Assembly (NCBI RefSeq): GCF_029227915.1
Contig: NC_079887.1
Span: 5,580,001 to 5,644,000 of the forward strand
Direction of reading: 5' to 3'
DNA from: Hydractinia symbiolongicarpus
Lineage: Eukaryota > Cnidaria > Hydrozoa > Anthoathecata > Hydractiniidae
Length of the DNA stretch: 64,000 nucleotides
Below are positions 13,400 to 26,400 of this stretch, piece by piece. How positions within the stretch are numbered: the stretch's first letter is position 1; each line of letters starts with the position of its first letter. Under the pieces are notes generated by a model. That model saw only the letters and a program-made list of their open reading frames with translations, was not told where the DNA came from and did no database searches. The position numbers and the translations under genes were made by a program.

Positions 13400-16007
13400 C
13401 ACAGCGCCCAGTGTAATCGCTGAGTTCCGGCAATCATGTCAAATTAAAAAGAATGTTATTTCTTGGAGTCCAATTGTCTCCTTTATCACATTTATCAGGT
13501 CACAGTCCAAAGTTAATTCAATTACGTCCCACACTCAATAGTTTCATTGTTAAAAGCGATGCAACCTAGTAATATCAGAAAAATATCGCTAAATAAATGT
13601 TGGTACGAATATGTGACCAAACCGTTGTAACTCAAACGGACTCACACCATTAGAAAGTCAATGAAATATACTTTTGGAAACTGTCGCTATATTTTCAGCG
13701 CGCGATAACGGCTAGGATTGGTCCCACAGTAAAAATTGACTTTCTTATCTAAATTTTTAAATGAAGCGCTAGCACAGCGCCCTGTGTAATCGCTGAGTTT
13801 CGGCAATCATGTCAAATTAAGAAGAATGTTATTTCTTGGAATCCAATTGTCTCACTTATAACATTTATAAGGTTACAGCCCAAAATCAATTCAATTAAGT
13901 CCCACAGTCAATCATTTCATTGTTAAAAGCGATGCAACCTAGTAATATCAGAAAAATATCGCTAAATACATGTTGGTACCAATATGTGATCAAACCGTTA
14001 GAAATAAAACGAACTGACACCGTTAGAAAGTCAATGAAATGTACTTTTTGAAACTGTCGCTAATTCTTCGGCGCTCAATAACGACTAAGATTGGTCCCAC
14101 AGTAAAAACTGGCTTATTAATCTAAATTTTTAAATGAAGCGCTACCACAGCGTCCAGTGTAATCGCTGAGTTCCGGCATTCAGGTCAAATTAAGAAGAAT
14201 GTTATTTCTTGGAGTTCAATTGTCTCCTTTATCACATTTATCAGGTCACAGTCCAAAGTTAGTTCAATTTAGTCCCACAGTCAATCGTTTCATTGTTAAA
14301 AGCGATGCAGCCTAGTAATATCGCGAGGATATCACTAAATACATGTCGGTACGAATATGTGACGCAACTGTTGTAGTTGAAGCGAACTGATACCGTTAGA
14401 AAGTCAATGAAATGTAGTATTTGAAACTGTCCTTATTTCTTCAACGCGCGCTAAGGGCTAGGGTTGGTCCTACAGTGAAAATTGACTTATTTATCTAAGT
14501 TTTTAAATGAAGCGCTACCACAGCGCCCAGTGTAATCGCTGAGTTTCGGCAATCATGTCAAATTAAAAAGAATGTTATTTCTTGGAGTCCAATTGTCTCC
14601 TTTATCACATTTATCAGGTCACAGTCCAAAGTTAATTCAATTACGTCCCACACTCAATAGTTTCATTGTTAAAAGCGATGCAACCTAGTAATATCAGAAA
14701 AATATCGCTAAATAAATGTTGGTACGAATATGTGACCAAACCGTTGTAACTCAAACGGACTCACACCATTAGAAAGTCAATGAAATATACTTTTGGAAAC
14801 TGTCGCTATATTTTCAGCGCGCGATAACGGCTAGGATTGGTCCCACAGTAAAAATTGACTTTCTTATCTAAATTTTTAAATGAAGCGCTAGCACAGCGCC
14901 CTGTGTAATCGCTGAGTTTCGGCAATCATGTCAAATTAAGAAGAATGTTATTTCTTGGAATCCAATTGTCTCACTTATAACATTTATAAGGTTACAGCCC
15001 AAAATCAATTCAATTAAGTCCCACAGTCAATCATTTCATTGTTAAAAGCGATGCAACCTAGTAATATCAGAAAAATATCGCTAAATACATGTTGGTACCA
15101 ATATGTGATCAAACCGTTAGAAATAAAACGAACTGACACCGTTAGAAAGTCAATGAAATGTACTTTTTGAAACTGTCGCTAATTCTTCAGCGCTCAATAA
15201 CGACTAAGATTGGTCCCACAGTAAAAACTGGCTTATTAATCTAAATTTTTAAATGAAGCGCTACCACAGCGTCCAGTGTAATCGCTGAGTTCCGGCATTC
15301 AGGTCAAATTAAGAAGAATGTTATTTCTTGGAGTTCAATTGTCTCCTTTATCACATTTATCAGGTCACAGTCCAAAGTTAGTTCAATTTAGTCCCACAGT
15401 CAATCGTTTCATTGTTAAAAGCGATGCAGCCTAGTAATATCGCGAGGATATCACTAAATACATGTCGGTACGAATATGTGACGCAACTGTTGTAGTTGAA
15501 GCGAACTGATACCGTTAGAAAGTCAATGAAATGTAGTATTTGAAACTGTCCTTATTTCTTCAACGCGCGCTAAGGGCTAGGGTTGGTCCTACAGTGAAAA
15601 TTGACTTATTTATCTAAGTTTTTAAATGAAGCGCTACCACAGCGCCCAGTGTAATCGCTGAGTTTCGGCAATCATGTCAAATTAAGAAGAATGTTATTTC
15701 TTGGAATCCAATTGTCTCACTTATAACATTTATAAGATCACGTCCAAAATCAGTTCAATTAAGTGCCACAGTCAATCGTTTCACTGTTAAAGCGATGCAA
15801 CATAGTAAGTTGAGAAAAATATCGCTATATACATGTTTGTACGAATATGTGACGCAACCGCTGTAACTGAAGCGGAATAATACCGTTAGAAAGTCAATGA
15901 AATGTAGTTTTTGAAACTGTCGCAATTTCTTCAGCGCGCTATAACGGCTAGGATTGGTGCCACAGTAAAAATTACTTATTATTCTAAATTTTTAAATGAA
16001 GCGCTAC
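13400..16007. repeat. HOR-1, leading part: E F G E' F G H
   Basis: Subtypes start at 13400 (E), 13773 (F), 14146 (G), 14519 (H/E hybrid), 14892 (F), 15265 (G) and 15638 (H). Block 13400-14518 is repeated in tandem at 14519-15637, offset 1119 bp. Both copies share CACACTCAATAGTTTC, AAATAAATGTTGG, GCGCTAGCACAGCGCCCTG and ACCGTTAGAAATAAAACG. The monomer at 14519 begins like H (GAGTTTCGGCAATC) and continues like E (AAAAAGAATG, CTCCTTTATCAC, AGTTAATTCAATTACG). This is the signature of an unequal exchange. Confidence 0.88.
13968..13987. other. 20-bp near-palindrome centred on GTAC, one per monomer (best example)
   Basis: ACATGTTGGTACCAATATGT pairs with its own reverse complement at 9 of 10 positions. 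Most monomers have GGTACGAAT here (for example 939-958), giving 8 of 10 pairs. The site lies at phase 196-215, close to the middle of the monomer, and is among the least variable stretches by eye. Such dyads can bind dimeric proteins or extrude as cruciforms; neither is shown. The G-type monomers of HOR-1 have the best symmetry. Confidence 0.65.
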
Positions 16008-19000
16008 CACAGCGCCCAGTGTAATCGCTGGGTTCCGGCAATCACGTCGAATTAAGAAGAATGTTATATCTTGGAGTCCAATTGGCTCATTTATCACATA
16101 TATCAGGTCACAGTCTAAAGTTAGTTCAATTAAGTCCCACAGTCAATCGTTTCAATGTTAAAAGCGATGCAACCTAGTAATATCAGAAAAGTATCGCTAA
16201 ATACATGTTGGTACGAAAATGTGATCAAGCCGTTGTAACTCAAACGGATTGACACCGTTAGAAAGTCAATGATATGTACTTTTTGAAATTGTCGCTATAT
16301 TTTCAGCGCGCTATAACGGCTAGGATTGGTCCCACAGTAAAAATTGACTTTGTTATCTAAATTTTTAAATGAAGCGCTACAACAGTGCCAAATGTAATCG
16401 CTGAGTTCCGGCAATCATGTCAAATTAAGAAGAATGTTATTTCTTGGAGTCCAATTGTCTCACTTATAATATTTATAACGTCACAGTCCAAATCAGTTTA
16501 ATTAAGTCCCACAGTCAATCGTTTCACTGTTAAATGCGATGCAACCTAGTAATACCAGGAAAATATAGCTAAATACATGTTGTTACGAGCATGTGACCCA
16601 ACCGTTGTAACTGAAGCGGATTGATACCGTTAGAAAGTCAATGAAATATAATTTTTGAAACTGTTGCTATTTCTTCAGCGCGCAATAACGGCTAGGATTG
16701 GTCGCACAGTAAAAATGACTTATTTATATAAATTTTTAAATGAAGCGCTACAACAGCACCCAGTGTAATCGCTGAGTTCCGGCAATCATGTCAAATTAAA
16801 AAGAATGTTATTTCTTGGAGTTCAATTGTCTCCTTTATCACATTTATCAGGTCACAGTCCAAAGTTAATTCAATTAAGTCCCACACTCAATCGTTTCATT
16901 GTTAAAAGCGATGCAACCTAGTAATATCAGAAAAATATCGCTAAATACATGTTGGTACGAATATGTGACCAAACAGTTGTAACTCAAACGGAATGACACC
17001 GTTGGTAAGTCAATGAAATGCACTTTTGGAAACTGTCGCTATATTTTCAGCGCGCGATAAGGGTTACGATTGGTCCAACAGTAAAAATTTACTTTCTTAT
17101 CTAAATTTTCAAATGAAGCGCTACCACAGCGCCCAGTGTAATCGCTGAGTTCCGGCAATCATGTCATATTAAGAAGAATGTTATTTCTTGGAGTCCAATT
17201 GTCTCACTTATAACAATTATAAGGTCAAAGTCCAAAGTTAGTTCAATTATGTGCCACAGTCAATCGTCTCACTGTTAAAAGCGATACAACCTAGTAATAT
17301 AAGAAAAATATCGCTAAATACATGTTGGTACAAATATGTGACGCAACCGTTGTAACTGAAGCGGATTAATACCGCTAGAAAGTCAATGAAATGTAGTTTT
17401 TGAACTTGTAGCAATTTGTTCAGCGCGCGATAACGGCTAGGATTGGTCCCACAGTAAAAATGACTTATTAATCTAAATTTTTAAATGAAGCGCTACCACA
17501 GCGCCCAGTGTAATCGCTGAGTTCCGGCAATCATGTCAAATTAAAAAGATTGTTATTTCTTGGAGTCCAATTGTCTCCTTTATCACATTTATCAGGTCAC
17601 AGTCCAAAGTTAATTCAATTACGTCCCACACTCAATAGTTTCATTGTTAAAAGCGATGCAACCTAGTAATATCAGAAAAATATCGCTAAATAAATGTTGG
17701 TACGAATATGTGACCAAACCGTTGTAACTCAAACGGACTCACACCATTAGAAAGTCAATGAAATATACTTTTGGAAACTGTCGCTATATTTTCAGCGCGC
17801 GATAACGGCTAGGATTGGTCCCACAGTAAATATTGACTTTCTTATCTAAATTTTTAAATGAAGCGCTAGCACAGCGCCCTGTGTAATCGCTGAGTTTCGG
17901 CAATCATGTCAAATTAAGAAGAATGTTATTTCTTGGAATCCAATTGTCTCACTTATAACATTTATAAGGTTACAGCCCAAAATCAATTCAATTAAGTCCC
18001 ACAGTCAATCATTTCATTGTTAAAAGCGATGCAACCTAGTAATATCAGAAAAATATCGCTAAATACATGTTGGTACCAATATGTGATCAAACCGTTAGAA
18101 ATCAAACGAACTGACACCGTTAGAAAGTCAATGAAATGTACTTTTTGAAACTGTCGCTAATTCCTCAGCGCTCAATAACGACTAAGATTGGTCCCACAGT
18201 AAAAACTGGCTTATTAATCTAAATTTTTAAATGAAGCGCTACCACAGCGTCCAGTGTAATTGCTGAGTTCCGGCATTTAGGTCAAATTAAGAAGAATGTT
18301 ATTTCTTGGAGTTCAATTGTCTCCTTTATCACATTTATCAGGTCACAGTCCAAAGTTAATTCAATTACGTCCCACACTCAATAGTTTCATTGTTAAAAGC
18401 GATGCAACCTAGTAATATCAGAAAAATATCGCTAAATAAATGTTGGTACGAATATGTGACCAAACCGTTGTAACTCAAACGGACTCACACCATTAGAAAG
18501 TCAATGAAATATACTTTTGGAAACTGTCGCTATATTTTCAGCGCGCGATAACGGCTAGGATTGGTCCCACAGTAAATATTGACTTTCTTATCTAAATTTT
18601 TAAATGAAGCGCTAGCACAGCGCCCTGTGTAATCGCTGAGTTTCGGCAATCATGTCAAATTAAGAAGAATGTTATTTCTTGGAATCCAATTGTCTCACTT
18701 ATAACATTTATAAGGTTACAGCCCAAAATCAATTCAATTAAGTCCCACAGTCAATCATTTCATTGTTAAAAGCGATGCAACCTAGTAATATCAGAAAAAT
18801 ATCGCTAAATACATGTTGGTACCAATATGTGATCAAACCGTTAGAAATCAAACGAACTGACACCGTTAGAAAGTCAATGAAATGTACTTTTTGAAACTGT
18901 CGCTAATTCCTCAGCGCTCAATAACGACTAAGATTGGTCCCACAGTAAAAACTGGCTTATTAATCTAAATTTTTAAATGAAGCGCTACCACAGCGTCCAG

Positions 19001-19358
19001 TGTAATTGCTGAGTTCCGGCATTTAGGTCAAATTAAGAAGAATGTTATTTCTTGGAGTTCAATTGTCTCCTTTATCACATTTATCAGGTCACAGTCCAAA
19101 GTTAGTTCAATTTAGTCCCACAGTCAATCGTTTCATTGTTAAAAGCGATGCAGCCTAGTAATATCGCGAAGATATCACTAAATACATGTTGGTACGAATA
19201 TGTGACGCAACTGTTCTAGTTGAAGCGAACTGATACCGTTAGAAAGTCAATGAAATGTAGTATTTGAAACTGTCGCAATTTCTTCAGCGCTATAACGGCT
19301 AGGATTGGTGCCACAGTAAAAATTACTTATTATTCTAAATTTTTAAATGAAGCGCTAC
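16008..19358. repeat. HOR-1 unit 1: nine monomers (A B C D E F G/E F G/H), 3351 bp
   Basis: The unit starts at the diagnostic A monomer (GCTGGGTTCCGGC, CACGTCGAATT, TATATCTTGG). It continues through B (near 16381; AACAGTGCCAAATG), C (near 16752; ACAGCACCC), D (17125; CATGTCATATTAAG, ACAATTATAAGG), E (17497), F (17870) and G (18243). At about 18350 the G monomer becomes E-like (AGTTAATTCAATTACG), so F and G are repeated at an offset of 746 bp. At about 19275 the second G jumps to the end of an H monomer (GTCGCAATTTCTTCAGCG, GGTGCCACAG). These two hybrids explain why this unit has nine monomers, not eight. Confidence 0.9.
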
Positions 19359-22300
19359 CACAGCGCCCAGTGTAATCGCTGGGTTCCGGCAATCACGTCG
19401 AATTAAGAAGAATGTTATATCTTGGAGTCCAATTGGCTCATTTATCACATATATCAGGTCACAGTCTAAAGTTAGTTCAATTAAGTCCCACAGTCAATCG
19501 TTTCAATGTTAAAAGCGATGCAACCTAGTAATATCAGAAAAGTATCGCTAAATACATGTTGGTACGAAAATGTGATCAAGCCGTTGTAACTCAAACGGAT
19601 TGACACCGTTAGAAAGTCAATGATATGTACTTTTTGAAATTGTCGCTATATTTTCAGCGCGCTATAACGGCTAGGATTGGTCCCACAGTAAAAATTGACT
19701 TTGTTATCTAAATTTTTAAATGAAGCGCTACAACAGTGCCAAATGTAATCGCTGAGTTCCGGCAATCATGTCAAATTAAGAAGAATGTTATTTCTTGGAG
19801 TCCAATTGTCTCACTTATAATATTTATAACGTCACAGTCCAAATCAGTTTAATTAAGTCCCACAGTCAATCGTTTCACTGTTAAATGCGATGCAACCTAG
19901 TAATACCAGGAAAATATAGCTAAATACATGTTGGTACGAGCATGTGACCCAACCGTTGTAACTGAAGCGGATTGATACCGTTAGAAAGTCAATGAAATAT
20001 AATTTTTGAAACTGTTGCTATTTCTTCAGCGCGCAATAACGGCTAGGATTGGTCGCACAGTAAAAATGACTTATTTATCTAAATTTTTAAATGAAGCGCT
20101 ACAACAGCACCCAGTGTAATCGCTGAGTTCCGGCAATCATGTCAAATTAAAAAGAATGTTATTTCTTGGAGTTCAATTGTCTCCTTTATCACATTTATCA
20201 GGTCACAGTCCAAAGTTAATTCAATTAAGTCCCACACTCAATCGTTTCATTGTTAAAAGCGATGCAACCTAGTAATATCAGAAAAATATCGCTAAATACA
20301 TGTTGGTACGAATATGTGACCAAACAGTTGTAACTCAAACGGAATGACACCGTTGGTAAGTCAATGAAATGCACTTTTGGAAACTGTCGCTATATTTTCA
20401 GCGCGCGATAAGGGTTAGGATTGGTCCAACAGTAAAAATTTACTTTCTTATCTAAATTTTCAAATGAAGCGCTACCACAGCGCCCAGTGTAATCGCTGAG
20501 TTCCGGCAATCATGTCATATTAAGAAGAATGTTATTTCTTGGAGTCCAATTGTCTCACTTATAACAATTATAAGGTCAAAGTCCAAAGTTAGTTCAATTA
20601 TGTGCCACAGTCAATCGTCTCACTGTTAAAAGCGATACAACCTAGTAATATAAGAAAAATATCGCTAAATACATGTTGGTACAAATATGTGACGCAACCG
20701 TTGTAACTGAAGCGGATTAATACCGCTAGAAAGTCAATGAAATGTAGTTTTTGAACTTGTAGCAATTTGTTCAGCGCGCGATAACGGCTAGGATTGGTCC
20801 CACAGTAAAAATGACTTATTAATCTAAATTTTTAAATGAAGCGCTACCACAGCGCCCAGTGTAATCGCTGAGTTCCGGCAATCATGTCAAATTAAAAAGA
20901 TTGTTATTTCTTGGAGTCCAATTGTCTCCTTTATCACATTTATCAGGTCACAGTCCAAAGTTAATTCAATTACGTCCCACACTCAATAGTTTCATTGTTA
21001 AAAGCGATGCAACCTAGTAATATCAGAAAAATATCGCTAAATAAATGTTGGTACGAATATGTGACCAAACCGTTGTAACTCAAACGGACTCACACCATTA
21101 GAAAGTCAATGAAATATACTTTTGGAAACTGTCGCTATATTTTCAGCGCGCGATAACGGCTAGGATTGGTCCCACAGTAAATATTGACTTTCTTATCTAA
21201 ATTTTTAAATGAAGCGCTAGCACAGCGCCCTGTGTAATCGCTGAGTTTCGGCAATCATGTCAAATTAAGAAGAATGTTATTTCTTGGAATCCAATTGTCT
21301 CACTTATAACATTTATAAGGTTACAGCCCAAAATCAATTCAATTAAGTCCCACAGTCAATCATTTCATTGTTAAAAGCGATGCAACCTAGTAATATCAGA
21401 AAAATATCGCTAAATACATGTTGGTACCAATATGTGATCAAACCGTTAGAAATCAAACGAACTGACACCGTTAGAAAGTCAATGAAATGTACTTTTTGAA
21501 ACTGTCGCTAATTCCTCAGCGCTCAATAACGACTAAGATTGGTCCCACAGTAAAAACTGGCTTATTAATCTAAATTTTTAAATGAAGCGCTACCACAGCG
21601 TCCAGTGTAATTGCTGAGTTCCGGCATTTAGGTCAAATTAAGAAGAATGTTATTTCTTGGAGTTCAATTGTCTCCTTTATCACATTTATCAGGTCACAGT
21701 CCAAAGTTAGTTCAATTTAGTCCCACAGTCAATCGTTTCATTGTTAAAAGCGATGCAGCCTAGTAATATCGCGAAGATATCACTAAATACATGTTGGTAC
21801 GAATATGTGACGCAACTGTTCTAGTTGAAGCGAACTGATACCGTTAGAAAGTCAATGAAATGTAGTATTTGAAACTGTCCTTATTTCTTCAACGCGCGCT
21901 AAGGGCTAGGGTTGGTCCCACAGTGAAAATTGACTTATTTATCTAAATTTTTAAATTAAGCGCTACCACAGCGCCCAGTGTAATCGCTGAGTTTCGGCAA
22001 TCATGTCAAATTAAAAAGAATGTTATTTCTTGGAATCCAATTGTCTCACTTATAACATTTATAAGATCACGTCCAAAATCAGTTCAATTAAGTGCCACAG
22101 TCAATCGTTTCACTGTTAAAGCGATGCAACATAGTAATTTGAGAAAAATATCGCTAAATACATGTTTGTACGAATATGTGACCAAACCGTTGTAACTCAA
22201 ACGGACTCACACCATTAGAAAGTCAATGAAATATACTTTTGGAAACTGTCGCTATATTTTCAGCGCGCGATAACGGCTAGGATTGGTCCCACAGTAAAAA

Positions 22301-23453
22301 TTGACTTTCTTATCTAAATTTTTAAATGAAGCGCTAGCACAGCGCCCTGTGTAATCGCTGAGTTTCGGCAATCATGTCAAATTAAGAAGAATGTTATTTC
22401 TTGGAATCCAATTGTCTCACTTATAACATTTATAAGGTTACAGCCCAAAATCAATTCAATTAAGTCCCACAGTCAATCATTTCATTGTTAAAAGCGATGC
22501 AACCTAGTAATATCAGAAAAATATCGCTAAATACATGTTGGTACCAATATGTGATCAAACCGTTAGAAATCAAACGAACTGACACCGGGAGAAAGTCAAT
22601 GAAATGTACTTTTTGAAACTGTCGCTAATTCTTCAGCGCTCAATAACGACTAAGATTGGTCCCACAGTAAAAACTGGCTTATTAATCTAAATTTTTAAAT
22701 GAAGCGCTACCACAGCGTCCAGTGTAATCGCTGAGTTCCGGCATTCAGGTCAAATTAGGAAGAATGTTATTTCTTGGAGTTCAATTGTCTCCTTTATCAC
22801 ATTTATCAGGTCACAGTCCAAAGTTAGTTCAATTTAGTCCCACAGTCAATCGTTTCATTGTTAAAAGCGATGCAGCCTAGTAATATCGCGAGGATATCAC
22901 TAAATTCATGTCGGTACGAATATGTGACGCAACTGTTGTAGTTGAAGCGAACTGATACCGATAGAAAGTCAATGAAATGTAGTATTTGAAACTGTCCTTA
23001 TTTCTTCAACGCGCGCTAAGGGCTAGGGTTGGTCCCACAGTGAAAATTGACTTATTTATCTAAATTTTTAAATGAAGCGCTACCACAGCGCCCAGTGTAA
23101 TCGCTGAGTTTCGGCAATCATGTCAAATTAAGAAGAATGTTATTTCTTGGAATCCAATTGTCTCACTTATAACATTTATAAGATCACGTCCAAAATCAGT
23201 TCAATTAAGTGCCACAGTCAATCGTTTCACTGTTAAAGCGATGCAACATAGTAATTTGAGAAAAATATCGCTATATACATGTTTGTACGAATATGTGACG
23301 CAACCGCTGTAACTGAAGCGGAATAATACCGTTAGAAAATCAATGAAATGTAGTTTTTGAAACTGTCGCAATTTCTTCAGCGCGCTATAACGGCTAGGAT
23401 TGGTCCCACAGTAAAAATGACTTATTATTCTAAATTTTTAAATGAAGCGCTAC
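19359..23453. repeat. HOR-1 unit 2: eleven monomers (A-H then F G H), 4095 bp
   Basis: Monomers start near 19359 (A), 19732 (B), 20103 (C), 20476 (D), 20848 (E), 21221 (F), 21594 (G), 21967 (H), 22338 (F), 22711 (G) and 23084 (H). This is the only unit showing the full basic order A-H. The H at 21967 switches near 22180, just after TTTGTACGAATATGTGA, to the E-type sequence AACTCAAACGGACTCACACC. That brings F, G and H round again. A single substitution (TGTTCTAGTTGAAG) is shared by the G copies near 19209 and 21820. Confidence 0.9.
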
Positions 23454-26400
23454 CACAGCGCCCAGTGTAATCGCTGGGTTCCGGCAATCACGTCGAATTA
23501 AGAAGAATGTTATATCTTGGAGTCCAATTGTCTCATTTATCACATATATCAGGTCACAGTCTAAAGTTAGTTCAATTAAGTCCCACAGTCAATCGTTTCA
23601 ATGTTAAAAGCGATGCAACCTAGTAATATCAGAAAAGTATCGCTAAATACATGTTGGTACGAAAATGTGATCAAGCCGTTGTAACTCAAACGGACTGACA
23701 CCGTTAGAAAGTCAATGATATGTACTTTTTGAAATTGTCGCTATATTTTCAGCGCGCTATAACGGCTAGGATTGGTCCCACAGTAAAAATTGACTTTGTT
23801 ATCTAAATTTTTAAATGAAGCGCTACAACAGTGCCAAATGTAATCGCTGAGTTCCGGCAATCATGTCAAATTAAGAAGAATGTTTTTTCTTGGAGTCCAA
23901 TTGTCTCACTTATAATATTTATAACGTCACAGTCCAAATCAGTTTAATTAAGTCCCACAGTCAATCGTTTCACTGTTAAATGCGATGCAACCTAGTAATA
24001 CCAGGAAAATATAGCTAAATACATGTTGGTACGAGCATGTGACCCAACCGTTGTAACTGAAGCGGATTGATACCGTTAGAAAGTCAATGAAATATAATTT
24101 TTGAAACTGTTGCTATTTCTTCAGCGCGCAATAACGGCTAGGATTGGTCGCACAGTAAAAATGACTTATTTATCTAAATTTTTAAATGAAGCGCTACAAC
24201 AGCACCCAGTGTAATCGCTGAGTTACGGCAATCATGTCAAATTAAAAAGAATGTTATTTCTTGGAGTTCAATTGTCTCCTTTATCACATTTATCAGGTCA
24301 CAGTCCAAAGTTAATTCAATTAAGTCCCACACTCAATCGTTTCATTGTTAAAAGCGATGCAAACTAGTAATATCAGAAAAATATCGCTAAATACATGTTG
24401 GTACGAATATGTGACCAAACAGTTGTAACTCAAACGGAATGACACCGTTGGTAAGTCAATGAAATGCACTTTTGGAAACTGTCGCTATATTTTCAGCGCG
24501 CGATAAGGGTTAGGATTGGTCCAACAGTAAAAATTTACTTTCTTATCTAAATTTTCAAATGAAGCGCTACCACAGCGCCCAGTGTAATCGCTGAGTTCCG
24601 GCAATCATGTCATATTAAGAAGAATGTTATTTCTTGGAGTCCAATTGTCTCACTTATAACAATTATAAGGTCACAGTCCAAAGTTAGTTCAATTATGTGC
24701 CACAGTCAATCGTCTTACTGTTAAAAGCGATACAACCTAGTAATATAAGAAAAATATCGCTAAATACATGTTGGTACAAATATGTGACGCAACCGTTGTA
24801 ACTGAAGCGGATTAATACCGCTAGAAAGTCAATGAAATGTAGTTTTTGAAACTGTCGCAATTTGTTCAGCGCGCGATAACGGCTAGGATTGGTCCCACAG
24901 TAAAAATGACTTATTAATCTAAATTTTTAAATGAAGCGCTACCACAGCGCCCAGTGTAATCGCTGAGTTCCGGCAATCATGTCAAATTAAAAAGATTGTT
25001 ATTTCTTGGAGTCCAATTGTCTCCTTTATCACATTTATCAGGTCACAGTCCAAAGTTAATTCAATTACGTCCCACACTCAATAGTTTCATTGTTAAAAGC
25101 GATGCAACCTAGTAATATCAGAAAAATATCGCTAAATAAATGTTGGTACGAATATGTGACCAAACCGTTATAACTCAAACGGACTCACACCATTAGAAAG
25201 TCAATGAAATGTACATTTGGAAACTGTCGCTATATTTTCAGCGCGCGATAACGGCTAGGATTGGTCCCACAGTAAAAATTGACTTTCTTATCTAAATTTT
25301 TAAATGAAGCGCTAGCACAGCGCCCTGTGTAATCGCTGAGTTTCGGCAATCATGTCAAATTAAGAAGAATGTTATTTCTTGGAATCCAATTGTCTCACTT
25401 ATAACATTTATAAGGTTACAGCCCAAAATCAATTCAATTAAGTCCCACAGTCAATCATTTCATTGTTAAAAGCGATGCAACCTAGTAATATCAGAAAAAT
25501 ATCGCTAAATACATGTTGGTACCAATATGTGATCAAACCGTTAGAAATCAAACGAACTGACACCGTTAGAAAGTCAATGAAATGTACTTTTTGAAACTGT
25601 CGCTAATTCCTCAGCGCTCAATAACGACTAAGATTGGTCCCACAGTAAAAACTGGCTTATTAATCTAAATTTTTAAATGAAGCGCTACCACAGCGTCCAG
25701 TGTAATTGCTGAGTTCCGGCATTTAGGTGAAATTAAGAAGAATGTTATTTCTTGGAGTTCAATTGTCTCCTTTATCACATTTATCAGGTCACAGTCCAAA
25801 GTTAGTTCAATTTAGTCCCACAGTCAATCGTTTCATTGTTAAAAGCGATGCAGCCTAGTAATATCGCGAAGATATCACTAAATACATGTTGGTACGAATA
25901 TGTGACGCAACTGTTGTAGTTGAAGCGAACTGATACCGTTAGAAAGTCAATGAAATGTAGTATTTGAAACTGTCCTTATTTCTTCAACGTGCGCTAAGGG
26001 CTAGGGTTGGTCCCACAGTGAAAATTGACTTATTTATCTAAATTTTTAAATTAAGCGCTACCACAGCGCCCAGTGTAATCGCTGAGTTTCGGCAATCATG
26101 TCAAATTAAAAAGAATGTTATTTCTTGGAATCCAATTGTCTCACTTATAACATTTATAAGATCACGTCCAAAATCAGTTCAATTAAGTGCCACAGTCAAT
26201 CGTTTCACTGTTAAAGCGATGCAACATAGTAATTTGAGAAAAATATCGCTAAATACATGTTTGTACGAATATGTGACCAAACAGTTGTAACTCAAACGGA
26301 ATGACACCGTTGGTAAGTCAATGAAATGCACTTTTGGAAACTGTCGCTATATTTTCAGCGCGCGATAAGGGTTAGGATTGGTCCAACAGTAAAAATTTAC

